From positions 1-64,000 of the forward strand of contig JAAAUF010000019.1 in NCBI GenBank assembly GCA_015499985.1: 64,000 bases of DNA. The letters run 5' to 3'. Within the stretch, counting starts at the first letter, position 1. The number at the start of each line of letters is the position of its first letter. Positions 33,910 through 45,741 of this stretch are shown here, piece by piece. The DNA is from Haplosporangium gracile. Taxonomy: Eukaryota > Mortierellomycota > Mortierellomycetes > Mortierellales > Mortierellaceae. A program made the position numbers and the translations under genes. The notes under the pieces are model-generated. The model searched no databases. It was given only the letters and a program-made list of their open reading frames with translations, and was not told where the DNA came from.

Positions 33910-36900
33910 ATGCCTTATTCTGCTGTATCCACAGCGGGCCAACTCAATTCCGATCAGTCGACCGCATCCCGCTCTCCCGAATTCAGTTGCGTAACTACAG
34001 CCTGCAATGGTAGCAACAGCAACAATCTCATTCATAATCAAAATAGTGAAGCTGTAGCTACTGGCGGCAACAACAACTCTTCTTCTTCGCCTTTGTCCTC
34101 TTCCTCCTTGTCTTTATCTTCGCCTTCTCTTCAGCAACGCTCCCTCTCGACAGCGTCGTCTTCATACAACCTTAACAAGGATATGCCCGCATTACCACTC
34201 GGTAATCGACTCGTGGCAGACCAGTCGATCGGTCTATCTCCTTCTTCTTCCCAGCAGGCTGAGCGATCGAGTGTTTACGCCGGCCTCAGCGATGGACCAT
34301 CTTCCTCTTCTGTCCTAGTCGATTCTTCAGCCAGCGTTTGTCTTCTTGGCGGCCATCAGAAGAAGAAGCAACAGCCTTCACCCCCAATTCTATCGTCCTC
34401 GTCATCACCATCATCTCCCTCGCCATCTCCCCTGTCGCCACATCAATTGGCACCTTTACGTTTTGATGGCGAGAGCGATTTGTCGCTCTCTCACGAGTTG
34501 GGATCGTTTCTTTTGGATCCGAATGGACCCCCTGTTTTCAAGGATGCGGTTGTTATTCCCTCCTCAGCAGAGAACTCTTCTGTAGTTTCTCGCGTTCCAC
34601 AAGTGCTCCCAACCCAAGGCAAACCTTCTGCTGTTGTTGTTACGACCACAGCGACAGCCCAAACTGTCTCGTCCCCACCCTCGGGCCACATCCCGATCAA
34701 GGCAGACGCAGACGCAGCAAAACAAAAAGGACACACCATCTCGACCGCGGCCGTATTGTCATCATCATCCGCGCCCAACTCAGCAGCCACAGCCTCCCAA
34801 GCCTCTGTCGACTTTGCCGCAACCTCAAAAGGGCCCGTCCTCCTCTCTTTCTTTTCTCCTTCTTCTTTCTCTTCTTCTTTTTCTTCTTCAGTTCCTCAAC
34901 AACAACAACTTTTAATTACCACTACTCCCTCTCGTAAAAACAACAACTCTTATACCATTCCCACCATGTCACTCCCATCCCCACCCACACTCCCTTCCGA
35001 TACCATTATCGACAACCAACAACAACAACAACAACAACAACAATCACAGCCTGCCGTCGAAATCTCAATAGACACCACTACCATCTCTGACGACGAACAC
35101 ATCAAGACTATTGCTCAGCAATACCACCAACTCATGACCCCATCCACCTCTCACGCATCCAACACCGCCAGTGGCGATAATACTCCTCACTCGAGGGCCT
35201 CCCTCAGCGACGGTGCCCCCACCCCCTCTCGCATGTCCACCTCCTCTCAATCCTCCTTTTCATCCAATGAAGGCGGCTACCAGCTTCACGACGGTCCTTA
35301 CACACCATCACCTCAACACCCTGGCTACCCGCAACGTCCGTTGAGCATAATTCCTCCGGCTCTTGAGCACTTGAAACCAGTGCCTCAAAAATCTGAGGAC
35401 TGGGCTGCTCTTATTGACACACCGGCTTCTCCGATCGAGCGCTATCATCCAGGCATGATGATGATGCCCCCTCTACCTCCACCTGTTATCGGCGGGCCCT
35501 CGTCTGGTCCAGGTAGCCCTCGGCCTTCGTCACCCTCGTCGCCATCGCAGTTTCAGGCGGGGCCACAACTACGAGGCATGGCTATGACGCTGCCAAGCGG
35601 AGCAGGTTACACTGATTCACCTGGCTCCGAAGCCTCGGCAGACTATATCCAGCACGTCTCGCAACAACAACAACAGCACCAGCAGTACCAGCAGCAGCAA
35701 TACTATTACATGCACCACGCTCAAACAGACCCCGGTCCCAGACAACAACTACACCTCTCATATCCTCACCAGCAGCAGCATGGCCACTTTCCTTACCAGC
35801 ATCACCAGCATCACAACTCGACGCCTTCTTTCCAAGGTAATGAAAGAAGAAATTAAGAAACAAACAATTGTCTGCCCTGAAAATAGCCTTTGTACCTTTT
35901 TTTTTTTTTTTTTCCCCCTTATTGTTTGATTCGCGTCTTTATTTTTCCTTTCCTGCACGCCTTTTGTTATTTTTTTATTTTTTTATTTTACTCGACTTTT
36001 AAATTGGTCCATTGACCCACTTTTTATTTTATTTTTCTTATCACATGCACGCTATTTCCAGTAGGCGTACCTGAGATGGCCGACGCGTCGCAGTTCGACA
36101 GCAGCACAGCAGGAACAGCAGGAGCAACTTCTGCGGCTGCTCCTGCCGCCAACCGCAAATCCTACCGCAAGTCCTGGTCTGCAAGCGAAACCATCAATGC
36201 CTATGGAACCCTCACCCCTCCCCGCATGAACCTTGACCACTACCGCGGGAGCACCGCCTCCTCTTCTCGCGGCTCGCTCAACTCCAAGCCTTCCTCTGCT
36301 GCCATGTCTGTCTCACTTCTGACTGATGCTGCTATCTTGGCAAAGTATCGTGACACCGCCATCAAGACCAACGATGCCTCGATCCAGCTGTCTTTCGCAA
36401 AGTACTTGCTAGAGATTGGTGATCCTTCGTCTACCTACGAGCCTGTGGTTGAGGAAAATAACAGTAACAACAACAACAACAACAACAACAATACCGACCC
36501 TGCTACTGCACTTCCTCCTCGCCCCTCGTCTGTCGGATCCAACAATTCACCCCCCTCGAGCGCTCCTTCGAGCCCTGCTACTGGACCTCAGGACCCCAAG
36601 ATGGGCAAGAAGCAATTAATTCTTGAGGGTGTCTACTGGATCGATCGTCTGGCCAAGGAGGGCCACCCCGAGGCACAGTTCATCCGTGGAACCTGGTACG
36701 AGGAGGGCATGTACTTGACCAAGAAGAACACGGACAAGGCTCTTCGGTGGTATCAGTCTTCCTCTAAGGGAGATTACGGTCCGGCTCATTACAAGGTCGC
36801 ATACTTTTGTGAGAAGAAGAAGGATAACAACAAGGCAGTCATGCTCTACAAGAAGGCTGCTATCCACAACGACGTCCCTGCCAGCCACGTAAGACCTTTT

Positions 36901-37692
36901 TTTGCGGTTTCTCTTTCATTTCTCACTTATTGCCGAATATTATACTTATCATCATTTTTCATTTTTTTTTTCGTTCCTTTCTAGCGTTTGGCGATGGTGT
37001 ACTTGTACGGCGACCTTGGTCAATCACAGAACATGAAGGCAGGACTCCAATACCTCAAGCGTGCAGCATCCTTCGCAACCGAGGCAGCACCCATGGCACC
37101 CTACGTTCTTGGCCTGATTCTCTCTAGAGACTACAGCAACCAGCTCAAGATCCCCGATGACATCTCGTTCCCTGACGACGGCGAGGCTCTAGAATGGTTC
37201 AGAAAATCCGCCCAACTCGGCTACGGCCCCGCAAATTACAAACTCGGTTACTGCTACGAATACGGTTCCCTCGGCTGTCCCATCGATCCTTTCTTGTCAA
37301 TCCAACATTACGAGCGTGCAACCATGGGCGGCGATGGTAATGGCGAGGCTGAGATGGCGCTTAGTGGTTGGTACCTCTCGGGTGCTGACAACTGCTTTGC
37401 GGCCGATGACCGGTTAGCGTTTCATTATGCTTCCAAGGCTGCAGAGAAGAATTTGCCCAAGGCCCAGTATGCGATGGGTTACTACCACGAGGTCGGTATC
37501 TCGGTCCCCATTGATCTCGAGAAGGCAATAGATTTCTATAAACGCGCTGCCGAGAATGGAAACATGGATGCTAAGAAGCGTCTTGAGGAACAGTCGGCCA
37601 AGGTTACCCCCCTCGGTCACAAGAACAGCATCAAGCGCATGAAGAATGGTCGGAACCGTGGGCCCAAGGATGGTAGCTGCTCCATCATGTAA
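33910..37692 (+). CDS. Chitin synthase activator, SKT5/CHS4-like, with Sel1 repeats and CaaX end
   Basis: Likely recruits or activates chitin synthase at sites of wall growth, as Skt5/Chs4 does for Chs3. Exons 33910-35836, 36062-36888 and 36985-37692 give 1153 residues. About the first 700 are disordered, with Ser-, Pro-, Gln- and His-rich runs, including a poly-Gln tract near 35016-35043 and poly-Asn near 36467-36491. The C-terminal part holds seven or so Sel1-like repeats (EGHPEAQFIRGTWYEEG, YGPAHYKVAYFCE, YGPANYKLGYCYEYG, PKAQYAMGYYHEVG). The protein ends CSIM, a prenylation CaaX box; yeast Skt5 also ends in one. Intron 1 contains a run of about 17 T. The large N-terminus is much longer than in yeast Skt5. 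Confidence 0.85.
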
Positions 37693-38346
37693 TTTTGTAT
37701 CACTTTCTTCTCCAATTTCTTTACTCCTACTCTTCTCTCTTATATCATTTCCCATTCCTTTACTTGTTTACTTTCCAATTGTTACGATCTCTGTTATTTT
37801 TTAGTTTTTAGTTTGTTTTTTTTTTTTTTCTTTTGAAAATTCAGAAAAAAGACAGGCTCGACCCTCGTTGTTCAGAAAAAAAAAANNNNNNNNNNTTTTT
37901 TTTTTTTTCCTTTGGCACTTTTTTTCTTTTCCTCATGTAGCATCACCATTACTTTGCATCGCCCATTTGGCGCCACCCCTTTACTTACAACCTCAAATAA
38001 CACAGACCTTGTGAAACAAGGCACACCACCCCATTTTTTTTTTGAAACCATCGAGTACCACATGTCCCAACCCATCCATATACTGTACAATGTCAAACAT
38101 ACATGCACCAAAAAGCAGCTTTGTGCCTTGTCTATTTTTTTTTCCTACCACCATCCTTCTATCGCTTCCCTGCATCCTGCTTCTGCTCAATGACAACGTA
38201 TCAGCGGGCGCAGAGATGCTAAAAATCGACAGGTTTTAGAGTTTCAGGAAAGGAACAGCCCTTCTTTTATTTTTATCAGTTTATTTTTATGTGTAGAAAA
38301 TCTCTGATTGTTTTATTTTGTTTGTTGTGTCCTTCAATGGATACTC
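37693..38346. other. Convergent 3' region with assembly gap
   Basis: Holds the 3' UTRs of the SKT5-like (+) and rhomboid (-) genes, homopolymer runs and the N gap. No gene is supported. Confidence 0.5.
37886..37895. other. Assembly gap of 10 N
   Basis: Ten N flanked by a poly(A) run on the left (37877-37885) and a poly(T) run on the right. True gap length is unknown. Confidence 0.99.
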
Positions 38347-39965
38347 CTACCGACGGATAAGTGGACGCAGTTTTGTAAAGTAGTAGGCGGCTCCGAACAA
38401 TCCGCCTCCCAGATGTCCAGCGGAATCAAAGCGACCCGTCTACGTACCGTTCATTACAAAATGAATAAGGATGCGTTAGTGTCCTGGGGTAGGCTGGGAT
38501 CTCCCTAATGGGCTGACATGGCCAGCAGGGATCAGAGCTGACGATATGGTGCCAGGGGCTGAGGGCTGAGGGTGATAAATGTAATGAAAATGGATTTTGA
38601 TATGGGATACTCTATAAAATCAATAGCGGAAAACTTACATTGACAGCTAGGACATTATACAACTCATATACGCCAAATAGACCTAAATATCACAAAGGAA
38701 AAGTGATCGTTGTTAATAATAAAACGGATTGATCAGAAACAACGTATCTTCTCTTCAGCCCTTCACAGCATGCGGACTAAAATTTTCATCCGCAGCAATC
38801 ATCCTCGTCCACCACACCAACTCCAACGCCAGCTTCAATGAAGATAAAAGAGAAAAAGATAAACAAAACATACCGATAAGAGCGGCGGCAGGCATGGTGA
38901 TGACAAAGAACAAGGAGTATTGGGACATGGGATAGACACAGGCAAAGGCAGTCGTGATACCCATGATGGATCCAGATGCGCCCATCGAGTAATGAATCGA
39001 GTTGCTAGGGGGTTTGTGTTGCATCCTGCGGAGGTAGGGTTCCAGGCTTGCGTAATAGGCTATGCTCGAGAGCGAGGCTGTGATCGCCGAGCCCAGGTAT
39101 ACTGCCAGGAACCTCCTTGTACCTAGCAATCGCCACACCTAGGAAGATATAAGAAAAGAGTTGTTAACGAAAATTTGAATCTACTATTGCAGCCTTTGCA
39201 TCCCAAGATGTCAGAGAGAAATATCCATCCTCCTCTCAGAAAAGAATGGAGACTTACAGGATCACCGAAGGAGAGGAGAACCATAGTATTCAAAAGGATA
39301 TGATACCACTCTTTATGACTGAATGCACTTGTCACCAACGTCCACACCCTCCCCTCCTTCAAGTTCTGTAACGAATCCGTGAAATGACGAAACATAAACA
39401 TGTACAGGCGCCCATCATGAAATCGCTTTGCGTTGCCCTCAGCATACTGCCAGACTCCGAAGACCGCGACGTTGATGGCCACGATGGTGTAGACCACCTT
39501 GTTGGACGAGTCGATGGTGAAATTTCCGGTGAACCTTGTGAGTGCATTGCTACCGTTTCTGATATTGCTGGTGGTGAAGGTGCGGATGTGCTGTTGGTGT
39601 TGGAGTTCTTGAAAGGTGAGTCGTCGAACTTGTCCTGTCACGCTTTTCCCTGCTCCTGTTAGTGTTGCTACTTTTGAGCCGGTGGAGGCGGTGATGAACC
39701 CACGCGACGCGGAAGAGGCCATAAGTGATGTCTGAAGGACCTGTGGAGTCCCACTCAAGCGCTGACAAGGCCGAAATCCCGAAACGACAGCTGCATGGTT
39801 GTGTGCAATGGTGGTTGTAGGAATGCTTGTCCATGTTCTCACGGGTGCCTGTCGCACTGCTGGCAATGACACAGCGAGACGAAGTGCATTGGTGAAGGAG
39901 CCAGGTCCTCCTGTTGCTGTCCTTGTTGCTGTCCTTGTTCCTGACCGGGTGATGCCGCAAAGCAT
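38347..39965 (-). CDS. PCP1: Mitochondrial rhomboid serine protease (PARL/PCP1 type)
   Basis: Intramembrane protease of the mitochondrial inner membrane that cleaves dynamin-like and other substrates in known systems. Exons, complement(join(38347-38439, 38639-38682, 38874-39138, 39258-39965)), give 369 residues. The long N-terminus is rich in Arg, Ser and Thr with few acidic residues, a mitochondrial targeting sequence. Motifs: EGRVWTLVTSAFSH and WYHILLNTMVLLSFGDP, the catalytic Ser in GASGSIMG (near residue 291) and the catalytic His in DSAGHLGGGLFG (near 348). Exon 3 is only 44 nt; the frame closes exactly through it. Confidence 0.92.
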
Positions 39966-40212
39966 TTGAGAGGAGAATGGTGAAATAGAAACAAAAGGCG
40001 CAAAACAGACACAAAGGCGAACCCGATATGTATCGTGACTCGCATCTCAAGACGCGTAATAATTTATGAGGAGTGCGCAAATGCGGCATTTCTTTTTTTT
40101 TCTTCTTAGAACTGAACACAAGGAAATAAACTATGACCACTGGGAAAGCTATCGTAACGAACGAATTAACATGCCATTGTTGCTCTATTTGTATATCCAA
40201 AAAAAACACCGC

Positions 40213-42373
40213 TCACGGACGAGGCGAAGGAGGGTGATCCTGCATTGATCCTCCAGAAGGGTGGGGCACAGTCGAGGGTGAAGAAGAAGGAATGGCATTC
40301 CAGGGCGCCAGACCAGGCGAAGGTGACATCTGGGCATGTGCAGAGCTGGGCCCATACGGCGAGTAAGGCGAAGGTGGTCCATAGTTTGAAAAATGAGGCG
40401 AGCGCGGGCTTGTTCCAAACGACGACGATGTACTTGACTGTGGTCCTCCTCCTCCACCGCCACCAATGCCTCCCAGTCCAGCTGAGTATGGCCCGCCAGA
40501 GGAGGACGACCAAGGTCCTGTGGATGACGAATAGTCCGAGTATGTCGAGGTGGGTGAGGTAGCAGATGCAGAGTCATGGCCATAGTAAGATGGCGATTGT
40601 GGGTATCCACCTCCGCCTCCGCTGTTGGACCGATTGCGATGGTGATGACTGTGATTGTGGTCGCGGTAGTGCTGTTGTTGATGGTATTCATGGTGCTGAT
40701 GCTGGTAATGCGCCTGCTGCGATTGCTGTTGTTGCTGCTGCTGCGGCGGCGGTTGTTGTTGTTTGTGCTGGTTGTGATGTTGTGAATGCTGATGGAATGG
40801 CGGCGGGGCTAATTGAAGCCGCGGTAATGTCTGTCGATTCAACCGCTTGGAACCCATTCCCAAAGACCCTAATTCTGGAGTCGATATCTGCTCTGAGGGT
40901 TCCACAATCATGGGTATATCCGACATAGAAGCTGTTGTCGATGCCGTCGTCGTTTCCTTTGAGTATGACGTTGGTACTCCTCCAGATAACAGGTTCGGTT
41001 GTCCTGACGGTTGTTTCCAGTCCTGATATGAGCCTCGTGTATGCGCTGCTGATGGGTTCAAAGGATGATAGGGACTCAAGGGCCCACCAGGACTTGACAG
41101 AGGCGAATACGTGCCTCCTCCTGCTGCACTGATAGACGGTGACAAGGACGACCTGGGAGAATAGGCCGAATGGGATGCAGCTGCTGGGCTTGGTAAATTG
41201 TCACTGTAGGCCGTTTCCGAGTCGTCATAGTCCATCATCGGTGCAAGGGTGGTGATGATTGCAGGCGGGGGCATTGGTCGTCCAGCTTTGAAGGCGTTGA
41301 CCTGTTGTTGGAGATTCTCATTCTGACGCGTGAGGTTCTGGATGTGTGCAATCGCCGTGCGCAGAATGTTGACCCGATGCGATTTGGAAATGTCGTTGTC
41401 GTCCTCCTTCGGCAGCAAAGCTGTGAGTTCATCTATTAGCTGTAAGGGGCAAGAATTTAAAGCGTGAGTGCATGCATTGAGTTGTCACCGACAGCATGCA
41501 TACTTGGTAAAAAAGAAGATATTCAGAGGAGGCCAAACTCGCAGCAGGTTGAAAACAATTTACCTGGTTGATACAATCCCTGCGTCGCCGCTCGACTCGA
41601 TTGTGGGTCTCCCTCCGTCGCTTAATCTTATCGAGGGCCGTCTTGGAATCGACGGGCTTCTTATTCAGAATGTTGACGCCTCCGACATCGTAAGCCTTGC
41701 AAGTCTTGAATTGATCAGGAGTATATTCCCGCAATACATCATCCAACTCAAACGTCATTCGCTCGCCTCGGTTGTGGCGACCCGTCTTTATCGACCGGCT
41801 GACCACCGTTGCCGCCGTAGGAGTATTCGTGGGTATTGTCAATGCTGATGATGTTGCTGCTGAAGCTGCTGTTGGTTCCGCTGGTACCGTCACAGCCATT
41901 GTCGTGGTTGTTGCAGCCGTTGATATTGTCGAAGAAACTGGAGCTAAAGCTCCTTGTATACTGGCACCACCACCAGCAGATATAGATGGAAAAGTAAAAG
42001 TCGCGCTCGTTTGCGCACCTCGTTTGGCAACTTTTTTTGGCCGTGAAGGGACTGAAGAGGAGGAAGAGGAGGAGGATGGGGCAGTGATGGCGAGTGAGTC
42101 GATGGCAATGGTGGTGATTGTGCCAGTAGTCGACTGAGCAGCTGAATGGACAGTCTCTGACGTGCCTGAGCTTGAGCGTGAGCCTGCCACGGCTACTGGG
42201 CTAAAGTGTGCATCCGTTATCGACTCTGAATAAAACTCCGAAGGATTCGATGATGCGTGTCTGAGGAGGAGGAGTGTGTCGTGTGGGTCGTTGTCGTTAT
42301 TCCTGTTGTTATCGCTTGTCAATGGGTGCGAGTTGAAGCTGTCGTTGTTATTGTCGTTATTGTCGTTATCCAT
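40213..42373 (-). CDS. bHLH transcription factor (E-box binding)
   Basis: Two exons, complement(join(40213-41439, 41564-42373)), give 678 residues. The single intron splits the bHLH domain in the basic region to helix 1 junction: KIKRRRETHNRVERRRRDCINQ is joined to LIDELTALLPK, followed by SKSHRVNILRTAIAHIQNLTRQNENL. The basic region has the His, Glu and Arg (H..E..R) that read CACGTG-type E-boxes, and helix 2 runs into a short leucine-zipper-like segment. This is the USF/Cbf1/INO-like group; the exact ortholog is unclear. Flanks are disordered: poly-Ser, Ala/Thr-rich before, and Ser/Pro/Gln/His/Gly-rich after. The start at 42373 (MDNDNND) is chosen because upstream codons are CT-rich leader. 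Confidence 0.85.
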
Positions 42374-43551
42374 CAAAGGGGGAAGAGTGGTTTTTATGAT
42401 GTGATTGTTTTGTTTGTTAGGTTGGTTAGTAGGTGGTTGCGGGTTAGATTGGTTGATCGAGTGTCGATAATGAGTATGTAACTGAATGAAATGTGATATG
42501 ACAACTGAATGAGAGAGAGAGAGGGGATAAGGTAGCAAAGAAGGAGAAGAAGAAGAACAGAAGCAAGAAGGAAAGGAAAAAGAAAGAAGAGGGAAGAGAA
42601 GAAAAAGAAGATGCAGGTAAAATGAAAGACGAAGACTAAAATGAAAAGTCAACAAGGGTAGGATGAAGAGCCACAAAAAAAAAGACAAAAAAAAAGATAA
42701 TATTCCCCGGCAAAACTCAAAAAATAATGACAACGGCCTTGACGGATGAACATCAACCAGCAACACCCATCATTCACCCCCTGACTGAGCAAATAATAAT
42801 TTTCAGCAAAGGGAGTGAGATGACAGGTGGATAGACTAGGAGGCATTAGAGGGGATGGCTATTTCAGAAGGAATAACAAGTTTGTGCTTGTTCTTCGCTT
42901 GTGAGTTTCAATCAACCAGTCCCATCGACGATGGAAAGAAGAGAAGCAAAAGAAAAGAAGCAAAAGAAGAGCAAGGTAGAAGACACACGTTGCAGATATC
43001 GATCGTGCCCGTAAAGGTACTTCTCTCTCTCTCTGTCCAGGTGTCAGCCCCTCTCTCACCCCTCAGGTCGAGACCCCCCTCTGCGATCAAAAAGGAAAAA
43101 CTGAGCCAGCTGCCCATCCCACAACCTGTCACTTCCCACTCCAGGGGATGCTCTGTAAAGAGAGAGCTCTCATTCAAGCACTAATGAAAAATGGAAGCTT
43201 CCAACCCTTCCAAGGAGATTTTCTTCCCTCGTCTCTTTTTTTTTCCGTAAATGCGAAAAAAATAAACTGCTCTCCGCTGCTGCTGCTGATTGTCTAACCG
43301 TTTGTTGTCTGCGCACCCTGTAGTCACAATGTGTACCTACCAAGTCTGTCAACGCGCCACACTCTTACCCGGCTCTTAACTGGACCCATTCCTCTTAATT
43401 ACCCGTCATCGCTCCATGCAGAAATAATGTCGAAAATCAAAATGACCTGTATTACTGTACTAATTTTTTTGTTGTTGTGGCCATTCAAAAAAAAAATCAT
43501 CGCCAACTTCAATTTTTCCTTCCTCTGTTCTTATATGCCTCACTACTCAAA
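42374..43551. promoter_or_regulatory. Promoter and leader of the bHLH gene; RNPS1-like 3' region
   Basis: About 1.2 kb. The first 450 bp next to the bHLH start are purine-rich on plus (CT-rich leader on the coding strand). Further out lies mixed sequence without a supported gene. Confidence 0.5.
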
Positions 43552-45322
43552 CTATCTGCGACGGCGAGGAGGGGAAATCGATCGGCTCATGGGTCGTCCA
43601 CGACGGCCACCACGGCCTCCACGATCAGAGAATGGACTCCTGCTCCGGCTTCTAGAGGACCGGCTCCTGCTCATATTCCTCAGTGGGCTTCGTGACCGAC
43701 TCAAGCTGCGAGACCATGAACGACGGCCTCCCACTGGTGCGGGTCTACGTCCACGACTCCTGCTCCGGCTAATGCTCCTGCTCATGCTCCTTCCACCCTT
43801 ACCAATACTTCCTGCTGCCGCTGCTGCTGATCCTGCTGGTCCTGCTCCTCCTGCTCTTCCTTTGCCAGCATTCGCGCGAGGCGAGCGACTTCTGCTGTAG
43901 CTATATTCTCTGCGACGGATGTTCCTGCTTCGGCTGCGACTCCTTGATCCATATGAGCTGAATGATCGCGATCTCTTTCGTCCACGAACTGGTGATATGG
44001 AGAACGAGCGGCTAAACGATCTACGACGTCCTCGGATGGGTGAAGGAGAGCGTCCACGTCTAGCAGCGCGAGGACGAAGGGGGGCTGCATTGGCTCCCCG
44101 AACGCGAGGAGGAGGAGGTCCGTAGTTGGCAGGGAATGGAGGGCGCCGGCCGTAGGGTGGGGGAGAAAAGTCGTTCCTGCGACGGCCCGTAGGTGGGGGT
44201 GGCGCATAGAAATCGTCTCTTCTACCAGGTGGAGGCAAATCATATCCGCCACGACGAGGTGGTGAGTAATGTCCTACTTTCATAAAAGTCCGTCGTCAAC
44301 ATATATAATTAATATAATGTTAGCTTAAAAGTTATCATCGCCTCGATACGTTGGCCACTGAAACAAAAGCGATTCAAAACGAAATGTACCTTCGTTGCGT
44401 CGGCGAGGAGGACTACGCACGCGGCCGCCACGGCGTGGTGGAGAAAGTGGCACTCTTGAGCGAGCAGGTCTTGGAGGTTGAACGGGTTTGGCGACCTTCT
44501 TCGTGAACATCACCTCCACGATCTCTCCGTCCAGTTGTCCCCCATTCCATCCGTCCAATGCCAGCTGTGCTTCCTCTCGTGTCTCATACTCGACATCTGC
44601 GAATCCCATGTTGAAATTGTCTAAATCGCGGAAATAAAGACAAGAATATTAGCACAGTTGTATCGTAACATAATACAACAAATCTAAACATTTTTTAAGT
44701 AATACTTTCAAGTCATATAAAACCAAAAAAGAGGCTTACAACGAGCGTTCATCGGAAAGTGGATCGACTTGATCGTTCCGTAGGTACCAAAGATCTCCTT
44801 GATATGTCCTTCGTTCACATTCTTTGTCAGGTTACCGACTGTAATAGTTGTGATCACAGGTGGTTCTACGCTCGCAGAACAGGAACGGGAGCCACGGCGA
44901 GGTGCCCGCGATCTACGATCCGGGGAACGAGAGCGACCCAGAGAGCGGGATCTGGATCGAGTCATGGGCCTGCCTCTGGACAAGGACCTGTTTTTTGAAC
45001 CCTTCCTTGGCAGTGGCGAAAGCGATCTGGAGTAAGAGCGACTGCGCGACCGAGACCGCGAGTAGAATGAACGAGAGCGAGAGTGCGAAAGCGAACGAGA
45101 GCGGGAGTGGGATAATGATCTCCTGGGCCGAGGTGTTCCTGAGCGCGAGCGGGAACCTGTGCGTGAGCGTGAACGTGAGCGAGAACGCGATCCTTGTCTC
45201 GCCTTTCCTGCATCCTGTCGACTCTCCTGTCCATCATTGTTGTCGTTGTTGGACGCGCCCTTGTCTGCATTGTTGTTATCTGCTGAAGCTCTAGCTGCTG
45301 GACTTGGGCTGCGTGAGGCCAT
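43552..45322 (-). CDS. RNPS1: RNPS1-like SR-rich RNA-binding protein
   Basis: Nuclear splicing and exon-junction-associated protein. Exons, complement(join(43552-44273, 44390-44620, 44740-45322)), give 511 residues. Order: an RS-rich N-terminus (residues 40-160), one RRM with RNP2-like ITVGNL, then VNEGHIKEIFGTYGTIKSI and RNP1-like MGFADVEYE, and GGQLDGEIVEV, followed by a long Pro/Arg/Gly- and RS-rich C-terminus with many GRRR and SRSRS units. The single RRM matches RNPS1 well. Human RNPS1 is about 305 residues, so the RS tails are expanded here. The last intron ends in a tandem acceptor (AAG, TAG), so one Val may be optional. It is divergent from DOM34. Confidence 0.88.
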
Positions 45323-45741
45323 GTCAGTACTATGTGAATCAAAACAATAAGAAGCGATTAGCAAGTCGGCGCTTTTTTGTGTAGTTATCGAATATGTTGT
45401 TCCGTATGCTTGTTCTTGTCTGCTTTGTGTTGCGTAGATGATGTAACTGTCTTACTCCTTCGCCATTCTCGTGATTGATGTGTGTGGTGTGTCCTGAAAG
45501 TTGAAAGAAGGCGTCGTGATCATTTTGTTGCACATCAACTGGTCATGGATGTTCGCGTCACTGTATTAGAATCACAAGTAATTACTACAATTCGGACCTC
45601 CGTCTAAATGCCGGTCTGAGCGTGACTTTTGCCTCGCCCACTTCTTTCCTCTCACCCTCTTTTTTTTACCCACTCAACCCTTCCAACTTTTTTTTCTTTT
45701 GCCCAACTTTTCCACGAACAACCTCGGGAACACGAAGCAGG
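45323..45741. promoter_or_regulatory. Shared divergent promoter, RNPS1-like / DOM34
   Basis: 419 bp between two outward-facing starts. The DOM34 side ends in a CT-rich leader (45650-45720). Confidence 0.5.

Noticed and set aside
42374..42766. In-frame N-terminal extension of the bHLH protein
   Set aside because: It is a Phe/Leu/Ser run encoded by a CT-rich tract, the same look as leaders before other genes.
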